From NCBI RefSeq assembly GCF_040958095.1, contig NC_091154.1, forward strand, positions 43,774,735-43,838,734: a stretch of DNA of 64,000 bases, given 5' to 3'. The DNA comes from Procambarus clarkii (Eukaryota > Arthropoda > Malacostraca > Decapoda > Cambaridae). Position 1 is the first letter of the stretch; each line of letters opens with the position of its first letter. Positions 1-11,114 of the stretch are shown piece after piece. Under the pieces are notes generated by a model. That model was given only the letters and a program-made list of their open reading frames with translations. It made no database searches and was not told where the DNA came from. The position numbers and the translations under genes are program-made.

Positions 1-225
1 TGCCTGCCTCCCTCCCTGCCTCTCCTCCCTCCCAACCTCCCACTGATTTGTGGCAGACGTATCTTTGTAAATTAATTTAAAGGCTGAAGCGTGATTAGCT
101 AGCTACATGTCGTAAAATCTCCTTATAGACATTTTCTGTGATAAAACAAGGTGAGTGAGGGTGGACAGATAAGGGAATACTGTTCTGTAAACCTCACTTG
201 GTTTTCCTTTGTCTGTGTCGTTATA

Positions 226-715
226 GTTCAGTGACCCATGACTTTGAAAGTTTCAGACTAATAAATCATTTCTAAAACCAATGCTTTAATAGCTTTTTAT
301 TATCCTAATTAAACTAAACTAAATAAAACCGAAAATATACTGTAATATGATAGACATCTGCTATTTGAGAAATTATTTGTTATTGGAACAACTCCAGCGT
401 GAGCGAGTGGACGGGTCTAGTCCCTATACACACAGCACCATGCGTTTCTCGTTTCATTTCGTCGCCACAGTTCAGTGACTACGGCTTCGAAATATTAAAA
501 TTAATAAATCAGTTCTAAAATAAGTTTTTTATATCTCTTATTATCCTAATAATGTCACTAATCTAAATATATAACCTAAAAATATATAATATGATGTAAA
601 TCCAATATTTGAGATAAATTTATGTTACTGGATCTGGCTTAAACACCAGCCTACTGGAGGGTTTATAGACCTAGTCTGCGTTTATACAGTAGGCACCCAG
701 TGCCAATACATTTGT
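226..715. repeat. Two diverged ~244-bp direct repeats in the Tig-A 5' region
   Basis: The segment starting GTTCAGTGAC at 226 recurs at 470. Both copies then share an ATAAATCA-TTCTAAAA stretch, TTATTATCCTAAT, a TAATATGAT stretch and a CTAGTC block. The copies differ by many substitutions and small gaps. The duplication lies just upstream of the transposase start and may hold promoter sequence; that role is an inference. The rest of 1-806 shows nothing else I can name. Confidence 0.6.
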
Positions 716-806
716 CTGCGTGCAAGTGACGTGTTTGTCCGCCAGTGAAATAATAATCGTGGAATTTACCATTTTTTTGACTACAGCTTTATTAATATAC
801 AACAAG

Positions 807-2621
807 ATGTCTCAAAGGCTTGCTAATCGTGCTGTATCTGCAAAGAGGAAGAGAAGTTTTTTATCCATTGAGCAGAAATTAGACATGATAGAGAAACATG
901 AACGTGGCTACTCAGTTACTAGGCTGGCAGCAGAATTTAATGTCGGGAAAAGTACGGTGTGTGATATCAAGAGACAGAAAGATAATATTAGGAAGTTTCT
1001 TGCTTCGAGTGATAGTGGTGCATTAAATAAAAGGAAAACAATAAAAGGTTCTGCAAATACGAATTTGGATGAAGCTGTGTATAAATGGTTTAACCAGGAG
1101 CACTCTGTGGGGATGCCACTTGGCGGCGACGCCATTAAGACAGCAGCCGATAAATTTGCACAAAAGATGAACATTCCAGATTTTCGAGCAAGTGAAGGAT
1201 GGTTGCAAAGATTTAAGAATAGACATAATATTATGAACAGGAAAGTTTGTGGAGAATCATTAAGTGCAGATACGGATTCAGTCGAGCCATTTAAGCGTAA
1301 ATTAAATGATTACATAATAACAAATGATCTAAGGCGTTTTCAGGTATACAATGCCGATGAAACAGGCTTTAATTGGAAATGCTTGCAGAACAACACTTTG
1401 GCATCTAGGCTAGATGAGAGTGTTCCTGGCCGTAAGGTAAACAAAGAAAAAGTTTCTGCCATGCTGTGTGCAAATGCAGACGGAAGTCACAGAACAAAGT
1501 CCGCCATTGTGGGGAAGTCAAAAAACCCACGTGCTTTGAAAAATTTAATGAACAAGCTACCTGTGGTCTACTACAGCTCTAAAACAGCTTGGTTTACTGG
1601 AGATATTTTTGTAGACTGGTTCAAAAATCATTTTTGCAAAGAAGTTAGAGATTTTCAGATAAAGAAGTGTGGAGTGAGACAGAATGATGTCAAGGCATTA
1701 CTCTTGGTTGACAATGCCCCAGCTCATGTAGGGCTCGACAAATTAACGTCACATGATGGACGCATCAAATGTATGGCCTTGCCTCCCAATACCACCTCTC
1801 TGATCCAGCCAATGGATATGGGTGTTATATATGCAATGAAAAGGCTCTACAAACGAGAAATGAATAAAGAAATCATGGTGGTGTTTGAGTCAGATGAAGA
1901 CAAAAGACAAGGAACCGATTCGCGAGGTCAAGCAACACTGGAACGTTACCAAAAATACTCAATTAAGGAAGGTATTTACAACTGGGCTAAAGTTTGGGAT
2001 GAAGTTCAAGAGTCAACATTAAGAAATTGTTGGAAAAAACTCCTGTTGCTTGATCATGCTGATGAAGTGACTGAGGAAGAAATGGATTTTGAAGGATTTT
2101 CAAATGATATTTATCAAGAACTGCGTGCCGCTGGTGAGACGGAGTTGACGCTGAACGATGTGGAGGAGTGGTTAGATATTGATGCAGTCGATCAACCCAT
2201 TGGTCATTTAACAGATGATGAGATTATACAAAATGTTACTGGCACTGTTGACGACGACGGAAAGGAAGATGAGGATGAGAATGATAGCAGTTTACAATCT
2301 GCTACGTGTGCTAACGCATTGTTCCATGTTGAAAAACTCCTTGATATTGTTTCACAAACTGACAATCCAGAGCTACCAGGCTTTTATCAACACCTAAGGA
2401 CGATGAAAGATATTTGTCTCAAGGACATGACACAAAGAAGGAAACAAATGAAAATGAGTCAATATTTTTCACGAACTAGCAGCAAATCAATCAGCACAGC
2501 CGTACCCAGCACCAGCACAGCCGTACCCAGCACCAGCACAGCCGTACCCAGCACCAGCACAAAAGCAGCTGAAGCCAACATAGCAGCAGCGAGCACCAGC
2601 AAAGCTGATGCAAACATCTAA
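807..2621 (+). CDS. Tigger/pogo-family DDD transposase (Tig-A), open frame
   Basis: The protein has 604 residues if started at the ATG at 807, which gives MSQRLANR. The frame is open upstream to 720, but the paralogous Tig-B protein also begins MSQ, so 807 is preferred. The N terminus carries a psq-type helix-turn-helix (FLSIEQKLDMIEKHERGYSV, then AAEFNVGKSTVCDIK), followed by a CENP-B-type HTH (AVYKWFNQEHS ... GWLQRFKNRHNI). The DDE_1 catalytic core shows D184 (YNADETGFNW), D302 (LLVDNAPAH) and D337 (NTTSLIQPMDMG), the triad expected for pogo-type enzymes. An acidic C-terminal region follows. The tail contains three 7-residue PSTSTAV repeats encoded by 21-bp tandem repeats near 2491-2560. 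No stop or frameshift is seen. The family cuts and pastes DNA at TA sites in the nucleus. Activity cannot be judged without the left TIR. Confidence 0.88.
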   Translation: MSQRLANRAVSAKRKRSFLSIEQKLDMIEKHERGYSVTRLAAEFNVGKSTVCDIKRQKDNIRKFLASSDSGALNKRKTIKGSANTNLDEAVYKWFNQEHSVGMPLGGDAIKTAADKFAQKMNIPDFRASEGWLQRFKNRHNIMNRKVCGESLSADTDSVEPFKRKLNDYIITNDLRRFQVYNADETGFNWKCLQNNTLASRLDESVPGRKVNKEKVSAMLCANADGSHRTKSAIVGKSKNPRALKNLMNKLPVVYYSSKTAWFTGDIFVDWFKNHFCKEVRDFQIKKCGVRQNDVKALLLVDNAPAHVGLDKLTSHDGRIKCMALPPNTTSLIQPMDMGVIYAMKRLYKREMNKEIMVVFESDEDKRQGTDSRGQATLERYQKYSIKEGIYNWAKVWDEVQESTLRNCWKKLLLLDHADEVTEEEMDFEGFSNDIYQELRAAGETELTLNDVEEWLDIDAVDQPIGHLTDDEIIQNVTGTVDDDGKEDEDENDSSLQSATCANALFHVEKLLDIVSQTDNPELPGFYQHLRTMKDICLKDMTQRRKQMKMSQYFSRTSSKSISTAVPSTSTAVPSTSTAVPSTSTKAAEANIAAASTSKADANI

Positions 2622-3069
2622 AAACATCGTGTGTGAAGTGAACAATTAGAATAGGTGTTAAATTTAAGTGTGTACATAGTGTTAAAATTAAAGTTGCAAT
2701 AATTCTAATGTACAATAGTTTTCAATAACTGTATTGTAGTACTCAACATACAGCAAAACAACTTTTAATAATACAGTGCTAACAGCTTAATGCACTGCAG
2801 TACCTATTTACTGTAGAGCATTCACAACTTCACAACACTTCAAGATGGACATAACTCCAACAATAAGGTAAATACATGAATTACAGTATTTTTAGTAGAG
2901 TAGTAAAATATAGGTACAGTAAGTAATATGATACAATGCATTTTTATTGTGTACAAGAAAAAAAAAAGACACTGACGCAAACGCCTCTTAAAGGTCACCT
3001 CTTGTAACGAATCCAACGCTCCAACGAACTGGGGGTGGTCCCATATAGTACGTTGAATCGAGGTTGTAC

Positions 3070-3073
<4 letters not shown>

Positions 3074-3151
<78 letters not shown>
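3074..3151. repeat. (TA)n microsatellite
   Basis: A near-pure TA run between the Tig-A right end and the tRNA-Leu-like SINE block. Translations full of Ile-Tyr repeats here are not genes. Confidence 0.95.
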
Positions 3152-3152
<1 letters not shown>

Positions 3153-3835
3153 CTGAAAACTCACACCCCAGAAGTGACTCGAACCCATACTGCCAGGAGC
3201 AACGCAACTGGTATGTACAGGGATGCCTTAATCCGCTTGACCATCACGACCGGACATAAGGAAGTGATAGCAGAAGCTATTTGAACCACTTCCCCGCCGG
3301 CACTCGGATGGTAATCTTGGGCATAGCATTTTTATCAAATCACCTCATTCTTTGGGGCACACGTGAGGAACACAAATGCAAACAAGCCTGAATGGTCCCC
3401 AGGACTATATACAACTGAAAACTCACACCCCAGAAGTGACTCGAACCCATACTGCCAGGAGCAACGCAACTAGTATGTACAGGGACGCCTTAATCCACTT
3501 GACCATCACGACCGGACATAAGGAAGTGATAGCCGAAGCTATTTGAACCACTTCCCCGCCGGCACTCGGATGCATTTGTGTTCCTCACGTGTGCCCCAAA
3601 GAATGAGGTGATTTGATAAAAATGCTATGCCCAAGATTACCATCCGAGTGCCGGCGGGGAAGTGGTTCAAATAGCTTCGGCTATCACTTCCTTATGTCCG
3701 GTCGTGATGGTCAAGCGGATTAAGGCGTCCCTGTACATACCAGTTGCGTTGCTCCTGGCAGTATGGGTTCGAGTCACTTCTGGGGTGTGAGTTTTCAGTT
3801 GTATATAGTCCTGGGGACCATTCAGGCTTGTTTGC

Positions 3836-3839
<4 letters not shown>
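3152..3839. mobile_element. tRNA-Leu-like SINE block: two minus units and one inverted plus unit
   Basis: Three copies of one unit are present: about 3152-3386 (-), 3387-3570 (-) and 3571-3839 (+). In the plus copy an A-box-like TGGTCAAGCGG lies at 3708-3718 and a B-box-like GGTTCGAGTCA at 3766-3776, with a long variable-arm segment between them. That is the layout of a class II (Leu/Ser) tRNA. A shared 3' part (TGAGTTTTCAGTTGTATATA ... CATTCAGGCTTG) joins directly to the next unit's start, so the two minus units are a tandem. The third is inverted around ~3570. No intact tRNA fold is claimed; these are tRNA-derived repeats. Confidence 0.65.
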
Positions 3840-3910
<71 letters not shown>

Positions 3911-3911
3911 T
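3838..3911. repeat. (TA)n microsatellite at the 3' end of PLE-A1
   Basis: A TA run between the SINE block and the 3' end of the minus-strand Penelope-like copy. Other PLE-A copies also end in (TA)n, so this is probably the element's tail, perhaps expanded. Confidence 0.9.
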
Positions 3912-4035
3912 ATTAAATATGACCGAAAAAGCAAGATTAATAATTCTAACACGAATTTTCTCAATCTTTCATACATTTCTTTTCACTGTTGGAGGTAATT
4001 CAAAAATCAATTCTCCAAAATTCATTTTTATTTCT

Positions 4036-4088
4036 AGTCTGACGCGACACGAGCGCGTTTCGTAAAACTTATTACATTTTCAAAGACT
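4036..4088 (-). ncRNA. Hammerhead-like motif in the PLE-A1 3' region
   Basis: Read on the minus strand: AGTCT, TTGAAAA, one T, GTAA-loop-TTAC, GAAA, CGCG-loop-CGCG, TC, AGACT. That gives three stems around a hammerhead-type core. The core differs from CUGANGA at positions 3 and 8 (U3, A8). Penelope-like elements are known to carry hammerhead ribozymes. Folding and cleavage are inferred. Confidence 0.45.
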
Positions 4089-5507
4089 TTAGTTTACAAA
4101 TACACAACTGAATAGAACTTACACATCTCCGATTTTGTTTATATCTACATTTGAGTGAGGTGGATGGGGTGAGGTGGCATTAATAGGGTATTAATTTTAT
4201 CAACACAAGACAGAACAAGAGGTGGCATTAATAGGGTATTAATTTCATCAACACAAGACAGAACACGAAACAATGGGTATTGAAATGGAAGTGATTGTAG
4301 AAAGCCTATTGGTCCATATTTCTTGATGCTTCTATATTGGAGCGGAGTCTTGAGGTGGGTAGAATATAGTTGTGCATTAATTGGCTGTTGATTGCTGGTG
4401 TTGACTTCTTAATGTGTAGTGCCTCGCAAACGTCAAGCCGCCTGCTATCGCTGTATCTATCGATGATTTCTGTGTTGTTTACTAGGATTTCTCTGGCGAT
4501 GGTTTGGTTGTGGGAAGAGATTATATGTTCCTTAATGGAGCCCTGTTGTTTATGCATTGTTAAATGCCTAGAAAGAGATGTTGTTGTCTTGCCTATATAC
4601 TGGGTTTTTTGGAGCTTACAGTCCCCAAGTGGGCATTTGAAGGCATAGACGACGTTGGTCTCTTTTAAAGCGTTCTGCTTTGTGTCTGGAGAGTTTCTCA
4701 TGAGTAGGCTGGCCGTTTTTCTGGTTTTATAGTAAATCGTCAGTTGTATCCTCTGATTTTTGTCTGTAGGGATAACGTTTCTATTAACAATATCTTTCAG
4801 GACCCTTTCCTCTGTTTTATGAGCTGTGGAAAAGAAGTTTCTGTAAAATAGTCTAATAGTGGGTATAGGTGTTGTGTTAGTTGTCTCTTCAGAGGTTGCA
4901 TGGCGTTTCACTTTCCTTCTTATGATGTCTTCAGCGAAACCATTGGAGAAGCCGTTGTTGACTAGGACCTGCCTTACCCTACAGAGTTCTTCGACTTGCT
5001 TCCATTCTGAGCTGTGGCTTAGAGCACGGTTGACATATGCGTTAACAACACTCCTCTTGTACCTGTCTGGGCAGTCGCTGTTGGCATTTAGGCACATTCC
5101 TATGTTCGTTTCCTTAGTGTAGACTGCAGTGTGGAAACCTCCGCTCTTTTCCATGACTGTTACATCTAGAAAGGGCAGCTTCCCATCCTTTTCCACCTCG
5201 TAAGTGAAACGCAGCACGGAACTCTGCTCAAAATGCCTCCTTCAGCTCCTGCAGATGTCTGACATCAGGTACCTGTGTAAAAATGTCGTCAACATACCTG
5301 CAGTATATGGCCGGTTTCAAGTTCATGTCGACTAAGACTTTTTGCTCGATGGTACCCATGTAGAAGTTTGCAAACAGGACACCTAGGGGAGAACCCATGG
5401 CGACCCCATCTACTTGCTTATACATGTGCCCATCCGGGCTCAAAAAGGGTGCCTCTTTAGTACAAGCTTGGAGTAGTTTCCTTAGAATATTCTCGGGTAT
5501 GTCAAGA

Positions 5508-6812
5508 TTCAAGATATGTCATTCTCCCACCCTACCCATCAACATTGGTGTTCCCCAGGGCAGCATACTTGGCCCTCTCCTCTTTCTCATCTACATTAAT
5601 GACCTTCCAAATGCCTCCCAACACCTCAAACCAATTCTATTTGCTGACGACACAACCTTCATTTACTCCAGTCCTGATCCCCTTGCTCTAAATGCCACAG
5701 TAAATACTGAGCTAAATAAAGTCCATCTGTGGCTACCTGCCAACAAACTCACCCTTAACATTGACAAAACTTTCTATATTCTGTTTGGCAATAAATCCTC
5801 TAATCAAATAAATCTCAAAATAAACAATACCCAAATTTGTAACAAATTAGATGGCAAATTCCTTGGCATTCTCATTGACCACAAGCTGAATTTCCAGGGA
5901 CACATTCTAAACATATCAAAAAAAGTTTAAAAAACTGTGGGCATTCTTTCTAAGATCAGATATTATGTACCACGCCCTGCCCTGGTGACTCTCTATTACT
6001 CCCTTATCTATCCATATCTCAATTATGGTATTTGTGCTTGGGGCTCTACTACCTAAAATCACTTATGTCCTCTAATTACTCAACACAAAGCTGCTATTAG
6101 GACAATATCCAATTCTGGCCCCAGACATCACTCGGTACCCCTACTTAAATCTCTGAATATGTTAGACATTAAGTCACTGCACATTCTCTCATGTGTATTA
6201 TACATATATAAAACGCTAAACTATAATGCCAATCCTGATCTCAAAAGCTTCATAGAAGGTTGTAACAGAACCCATGAGCACCACACCAGAAATAAATACA
6301 GTTTTGATATTCCTAGAGTACAACTTAATCAAACCAGAAATGCTCTACAAATCAAGGGGCCCAGAATGTGGAATGACCTTCCCAACCATGTTAAATACTG
6401 TACCTCTCTCAACCAGTTTAAGTTAAAAACGAAGCTATACCTAATAAATTCCCTGTAACCTACCTTACCCCTCTGTTGTCAACCCATGTATGTTTTTTTT
6501 TTTTTTTTCAAATCAACGCTGTTTGAATGTAATTTTCTGTAATAATTTGTAATTGTATTTGTGCTGCTTTTTCAACAATGTTCCCCCCTCTTTTACCTCT
6601 ATTTTTATTTGTTCTCAACACATTTTATTCTTTTTACCCATTAGTTTTAAGCTTTAGTCATTAATGTTTTTCCTGCCCGAAACGCTTTGCGTAATAGTGG
6701 CTTTAGGCATTGTATGTACTAGCTCTATCTATAAAGCCAACAAACCTTGTAAAATCTCTTTATGTATGTACCTTACCTAAATAAAAATTATTATTATTAT
6801 TATTATTATAAG
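5508..6812 (+). mobile_element. 5'-truncated CR1-like non-LTR retrotransposon inside PLE-A1
   Basis: The insertion begins after GTCAAGA at ~5507 and ends in a (TTA)n tail (~6784-6812) followed by AAGAGGAGTAC. Uninterrupted PLE-A sequence reads GTCAAGAGGAG, so AAGA is the probable target duplication. It holds the last third of an RT protein. Its 3' region carries CCTGCCCGAAACGC (6672-6685), which is shared with the SINEs at 53282 and 58103. A poly-T run lies at ~6488-6509. Confidence 0.8.
5509..6461 (+). pseudogene. CR1-like LINE ORF2 C-terminal part with two in-frame stops
   Basis: The frame starts inside the RT domain. It shows INIGVPQGSILGPLLFLIYI (motif B), ILFADDTTFIYSS (catalytic FADD) and KLTLNIDKTFYILFG, then FLGILIDHKLNF. 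Stops interrupt at 5928-5930 and 6054-6056, but the same frame continues through YVPRPALVTLYYSLIYPYLN to a tail ending RMWNDLPNHVKYCTSLNQFK and the natural stop at about 6459. No start, endonuclease or ORF1 is present because of 5' truncation. The tail is typical of CR1/L2-group LINEs; the clade assignment is tentative. Confidence 0.8.
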
Positions 6813-7301
6813 AGGAGTACAGGCTGGATCACGATACACTCTGTCGGCTATCATCCCGATTGTCTCGTCCACAAGTACGTTGGTAAACAGCGATTCTACG
6901 TCCAACGAGGCTCTTATCCCTGTGGCCCGTGTGCCCCGCGGTAAGTCAACAAATTCCTTTGGAGACTTCAGGCTGAAGGCGCAAGGAACATAAGGAGTCA
7001 GCAGGCCGTTGAGTCGTTTCGCCAGTCTGTACGTGGGTGTGGGTATCTGGCTAATGATTGGCCGAAGTGGGTTTCCAGGCTTGTGTGTCTTGACATTTCC
7101 ATACGCATATCCAGGTTTATATTCCCCAATGATCTTTGGCAGGTGGAGTCCGGATTTCTTGGCGTTCACAGTTTCGATCAGTTTGTTGACCTTTGCTTTC
7201 AATTCGGCTGTAGTGTCCTTCGTTACCCTTTGGAACTTAGTTTGGTCAGAGAGTATGAGGTTCATTTTCGCCAGATATTCGTCTTTTTTAAGAATGACAT
7301 A

Positions 7302-8666
7302 CAGTATCCACTCAATTTAACAGCCTATATGGGGCTGAGCCCTAGTCGTTATTTACGGAGCTCCGTTATTTCCGAAGTCGGGTCGGGTAATTTTTCAAGT
7401 AACATTCAGGTAGGATATATTTTATACTGTATAACTAAAATTAAATAAAGTTCATTGTGTAATTGCATTCCAATTTAGTGCACGGCCGACGATTAAGCCA
7501 GTTGCTGGCTGCTGCATGGATGATGTGTGAACACGCTCTGATCAAGTCCAGATGGTGGGAAAAAATTGATTCATTCTTTTGTATTGAAAAATATTTCATG
7601 TATCAATCAGTGAGTTAATATTGTCTTAATAAAATTTTAGAGATGTGTTTTGATTTACCCTGAACAGTGCAGGTAATGTATTTTTAATGTTACGACACAG
7701 GCTGTGGCGGCCATGCCATAACAATGGCGATCGAGCCTTGTCACTGAGAGCTAGCCAAGACGAAATATTTTGAGCTCACCTTTTCTCTGCTGACGATAGA
7801 ATATACATTTGCAGAGACTAATATGTAGCTTTTGTTGAAAAAAAACAATTAATATCTTGTAATACTATAATAAAATTGGTAAATTGACTTACTTTTAATG
7901 AAGCTGAAGATTACGAAGCTGTGATGATTACGTCATCCTCTGCAGCGCTTGTTTTATATTGTTTATATTGTATACAGGGTACATACTGTATGTACAGTAC
8001 ACTTATTTTCAGGCACTCACTTCACACAACAGCTAGCCTTACTACTAATTCACATGAGTTCTAATTCTACTTCACTATTGACAATTATGTTGAATGTTAA
8101 ACTCTGCTGCTGCTGGTGCATGAGAATATCCTTTATCAAGTTTCTTAATTAACTCCAGCTTCTGTGCAACCGTCAGGCGCTTCCTTTGGGTAACTTTTGG
8201 CATTTTGTAAATTAAAAAGATCACAATTACAGTACAGTTGAAGCTAGCCGCGCGAGTTCACGGTAAACAATGGGAACACATGGCCCGGCGGAGTACATAC
8301 TAGGTCCGTGGGAAAAAAAATACCTAGTGCCTATACATACTATAAAAGGTATTTAATAAGAAAACAAAGACTTTTGCTTAATAAAAACTGTTTCAAAATA
8401 TTTTATTAATAATAATTTACAATTTTCTTCATTAAAGTGAATCATTTTAAAAGAAAATTAAGATGTAATATATGACTCTGGACGATCCAGGTCGGTGGCG
8501 GCCTGGTCGCCATGTGAGGGGACGCTGATGCCACAACAAACCCAATACCGACTGTTGGTAATATCGACCGCAGACCGGTATAGCAGGCTCCAGATACTGG
8601 GCTCCCAAACCGGTCGTTAATACCAGCAGATCGGTATAAAAGAGGCCGTTAAATTGAGTGGATACT
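7302..8666 (-). mobile_element. Internally deleted Tig-C derivative inside PLE-A1
   Basis: The left tip CAGTATCCACTCAATTTAAC (7302) and right tip, whose reverse complement is AGTATCCACTCAATTTAAC (8666), form TIRs. The element sits between TA (7300-7301) and TA (8667-8668), and removing it restores the PLE-A sequence ATGACATATATTGG. On the minus strand an ATG at 8203 starts MPKVTQRKRL, the first ~40 codons of the Tig-C transposase. The sequence then jumps to the 3' untranslated part, leaving 1365 bp. It is a non-autonomous relic of the same family as 16665-35123. Confidence 0.85.
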
Positions 8667-9088
8667 TATATTGGCGACTTGTCACCTCTCCTGACAACTA
8701 TCTCCTTGTTCTCACGAAGGCTTTTAGCTGCCGCTTTGAGCTTGGGGGACAGTATGGTGCTTCTGTAATTGCCTCGATTCTTTCCTCCTTCTGCAATAAG
8801 TTCTGCTTGTAAGGTATCTTTGGTAGTGACCTTCTTTTGTGTCTCGAGGTCGAATATGTCGTCCAACAAAATTTCCAACTCTACTTTCCGGGCCATCTCA
8901 CTCGGTCTGGACATAACGTGACAGTTTATGCCCAGATTTAGGAGAGTGACTTGGTCCTCAGTGAGGTTAATTCCTGCAAGGTTCAGGAAGCCATCTCTTG
9001 GTCGTGGAATTGCCATAGGTCCTCCATATAATGTTGTAAGTTTCTTGATAATCCTTGTTTCAGTGCTGAGGTGATGTCGGTCTGTGAG

Positions 9089-10892
9089 GATCGAGGCAAT
9101 TACAGAAGCACCATACTGTCCCCCGAGCTCAAAGCGGCAGCTAAAAGCCTTCGTGAGAACAAGGAGATAGTTGTCAGGAGAGGTGACAAGTCGCCAATAT
9201 ATGTCATTCTTAAAAAAGACGAATATCTGGCGAAAATGAACCTCATACTCTCTGACCAAACTAAGTTCCAAAGGGTAACGAAGGACACTACAGCCGAATT
9301 GAAAGCAAAGGTCAACAAACTGATCGAAACTGTGAACGCCAAGAAATCCGGACTCCACCTGCCAAAGATCATTGGGGAATATAAACCTGGATATGCGTAT
9401 GGAAATGTCAAGACACACAAGCCTGGAAACCCACTTCGGCCAATCATTAGCCAGATACCCACACCCACGTACAGACTGGCGAAACGACTCAACGGCCTGC
9501 TGACTCCTTATGTTCCTTGCGCCTTCAGCCTGAAGTCTCCAAAGGAATTTGTTGACTTACTGCGGGGCACACGGGCCACAGGGATAAGAGCCTCGTTGGA
9601 CGTAGAATCGCTGTTTACCAACGTACCTGTGGACGAGACAATTGGGATGATAGCCGACAGAGTGTATCGTGATCCAGCCTGTACTCCTCTTGACATACCC
9701 GAGAATATTCCAAGGAAACTACTCCAAGCTTGTACTAAAGAGGCACCCTTCTTGAGCCCGGATGGGCACATGTATAAGCAAGTAGATGGGGGTCGCCATG
9801 GGTTCTCCCCTAGGTGTCCTGTTTGCAAACTTCTACATGGGTACCATCGAGCAAAAAGTCTTAGTCGACATGAACTTGAAACCGGCCATATACTGCAGGT
9901 ATGTTGACGACATTTTTACACAGGTACCTGATGTCAGACATCTGCAGGAGCTGAAGGAGGCATTTGAGCAGAGTTCCGTGCTGCGTTTCACTTACGAGGT
10001 GGAAAAGGATGGGAAGCTGCCCTTTCTAGATGTAACAGTCATGGAAAAGAACGGAGGTTTCCACACTGCAGTCTACACTAAGGAAACGAACATAGGAATG
10101 TGCCTAAATGCCAACAGCGACTGCCCAGACAGGTACAAGAGGAGTGTTGTTAATGCATATGTCGACCGTGCTCTAAGCCACAGCTCAGAATGGAAGCAAG
10201 TCGACGAAGAACTCTGTAGGGTAAGGCAGGTCCTAGTCAACAATGGCTTCTCCAATGGTTTCGTCGAAGACATCATAAGAAGGAAAGTGAAACGCCATGC
10301 AACCTCTGAAGAGACAACTAACACAACACCTATACCCCCTATTAGACTATTTTACAGGAACTTCTTTTCCACAGCTCATAAAACAGAGGAAAGGGTCCTG
10401 AAAGATATTGTTAATAGAAACGTTATCCCTACAGACAAAAATCAGAGGATACAACTGACGATTTACTATAAAACCAGAAAAACGGCCAGCCTACTCATGA
10501 GAAACTCTCCAGACACAAAGCAGAACGCTTTAAAAGAGACCAACGTCGTCTATGCCTTCAAATGCCCACTTGGGGACTGTAAGCTCCAAAAAACCCAGTA
10601 TATAGGCAAGACAACAACATCTCTTTCTAGGCGTTTAACGATGCATAAACAACAGGGCTCCATTAAGGAACATATAATCTCTTCCCACAACCAAACCATC
10701 GCCAGAGAAATCCTAGTAAACAACACAGAAATCATCGATAGATACAGCGATAGCAGGCAGCTTGACGTTTGCGAGGCACTACACATTAAGAAGTCAACAC
10801 CAGCAATCAACAGCCAATTAATGCACAACTATATTCTACCCACCTCAAGACTCCGCTCCAATATAGAAGCATCAAGAAATATGGACCAATAG
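9089..10892 (+). pseudogene. PLE-A2 RT / GIY-YIG protein with a single-base frameshift
   Basis: Domains in order: N-terminal region (NYRSTILSPELKAAAKSL), RT fingers and palm (KTHKPGNPLRPIISQIPTPT, SLDVESLFTNVPVDE), motif B (GVAMGSPLGVLFANFYMG), catalytic YVDD near 9900-9911, thumb, linker, then a GIY-YIG-like endonuclease (CPLGDCKLQKTQYIGKTTTS, RRLTMHKQQGSIKEH) near 10550-10690. The stop is at 10890-10892. A run of five G (9788-9792) replaces four G in PLE-A3 and PLE-A4 and shifts the frame just before motif B. I see no other break, so the copy is close to intact. The family protein combines RT with a site-nicking endonuclease. Confidence 0.87.
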
Positions 10893-11061
10893 GCTTTCTA
10901 CAATCACTTCCATTTCAATACCCATTGTTTCATGTTCTGTCTTGTGTTGATGAAATTAATACCCTATTAATGCCACCTCACCCCATCCACTTCACTCAAA
11001 TGTAGATATAAACAAAATCGGAGATGTGTAAGTTCTATTCAGTTGTGTATTTGTAAACTAA

Positions 11062-11114
11062 AGTCTTTGAAAATGTAATAAGTTTTACGAAACGCGCTCG
11101 TGTCGCGTCAGACT
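11062..11114 (+). ncRNA. Hammerhead-like motif in the PLE-A2 3' region
   Basis: Same layout as at 4036-4088: stem I AGTCT/AGACT, core TTGAAAA, stem II GTAA/TTAC, GAAA, stem III CGCG/CGCG, and predicted cleavage after GTC at ~11109. It lies 170 bp after the ORF stop. Confidence 0.45.

Larger units (their letters stand above)
1..3071 (+). mobile_element. Tig-A: pogo/Tigger DNA transposon, left end outside or lost
   Basis: The element carries an open transposase (807-2621). Its right end is read at 3071, where the reverse complement begins CAGTACAACCTCGATTCAAC, followed by TA (3072-3073) and then a (TA)n array. That fits the CAGT...CCTC-like tips and TA target site of pogo/Tigger elements. No matching left TIR is visible in 1-806, so the element either begins before the window or has lost that tip. 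Positions 2622-3071 are AT-rich 3' sequence with no other gene. Confidence 0.75.
4306..9060 (-). pseudogene. PLE-A1 reverse transcriptase / GIY-YIG protein, interrupted
   Basis: The gene is read from about 9060 down to 4306, in pieces. The N-terminal part (9060-8667) includes LLNLGINCHVMSRPSE and IVVRRGDKSPIY. The next piece (7301-6813) carries VKTHKPGNPLRPIIS and the RT motif A region SLDVESLFTNV. After the LINE come GVAMGSPLGVLFANFYMG and YCRYVDDIF (5507-5228), then the RT thumb and a GIY-YIG endonuclease-like end (5217-4306) with CPLGDCKLQKTQYIGKTTTS. One frame break lies near 5220-5230. Two insertions separate the parts, so the copy cannot make the full protein. The family primes reverse transcription at nicked chromosomal ends. 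Confidence 0.85.
3912..9087 (-). mobile_element. PLE-A1: Penelope-like retroelement, split by two insertions
   Basis: Three segments, 3912-5507, 6813-7301 and 8667-9087, align in order to the uninterrupted PLE-A2. The gaps hold a LINE (5508-6812, probable 4-bp AAGA target duplication) and a Tig-C derivative (7302-8666, TA duplication). PLE-A1 extends further 5' than PLE-A2. It meets PLE-A2 head to head near 9088, where the shared sequence starts at TCGAGGCAATTACAG. The 3' region downstream of the stop (4036-4305) contains a hammerhead-like fold and runs into (TA)n. Confidence 0.85.

Noticed and set aside
2988-3259. Open frames rich in Ile-Tyr repeats, here and at 3692-4065, 11165, 43151, 60555-61047 and 62050-62468
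   Set aside because: They are translations of (TA)n microsatellites, open in several frames on both strands.
4370-5122. Plus-strand open frames antisense to PLE-A1 (and the mirror frames at 10073-10828, 61321-61578 and 62792-63067)
   Set aside because: They are shadows of the PLE-A coding strand and appear in every copy in the antisense sense.
7443-8070. A second independent repeat family shared with 16665-17330
   Set aside because: Both are the 3' untranslated part of Tig-C; the copy at 7302-8666 is an internal-deletion form of the same element.
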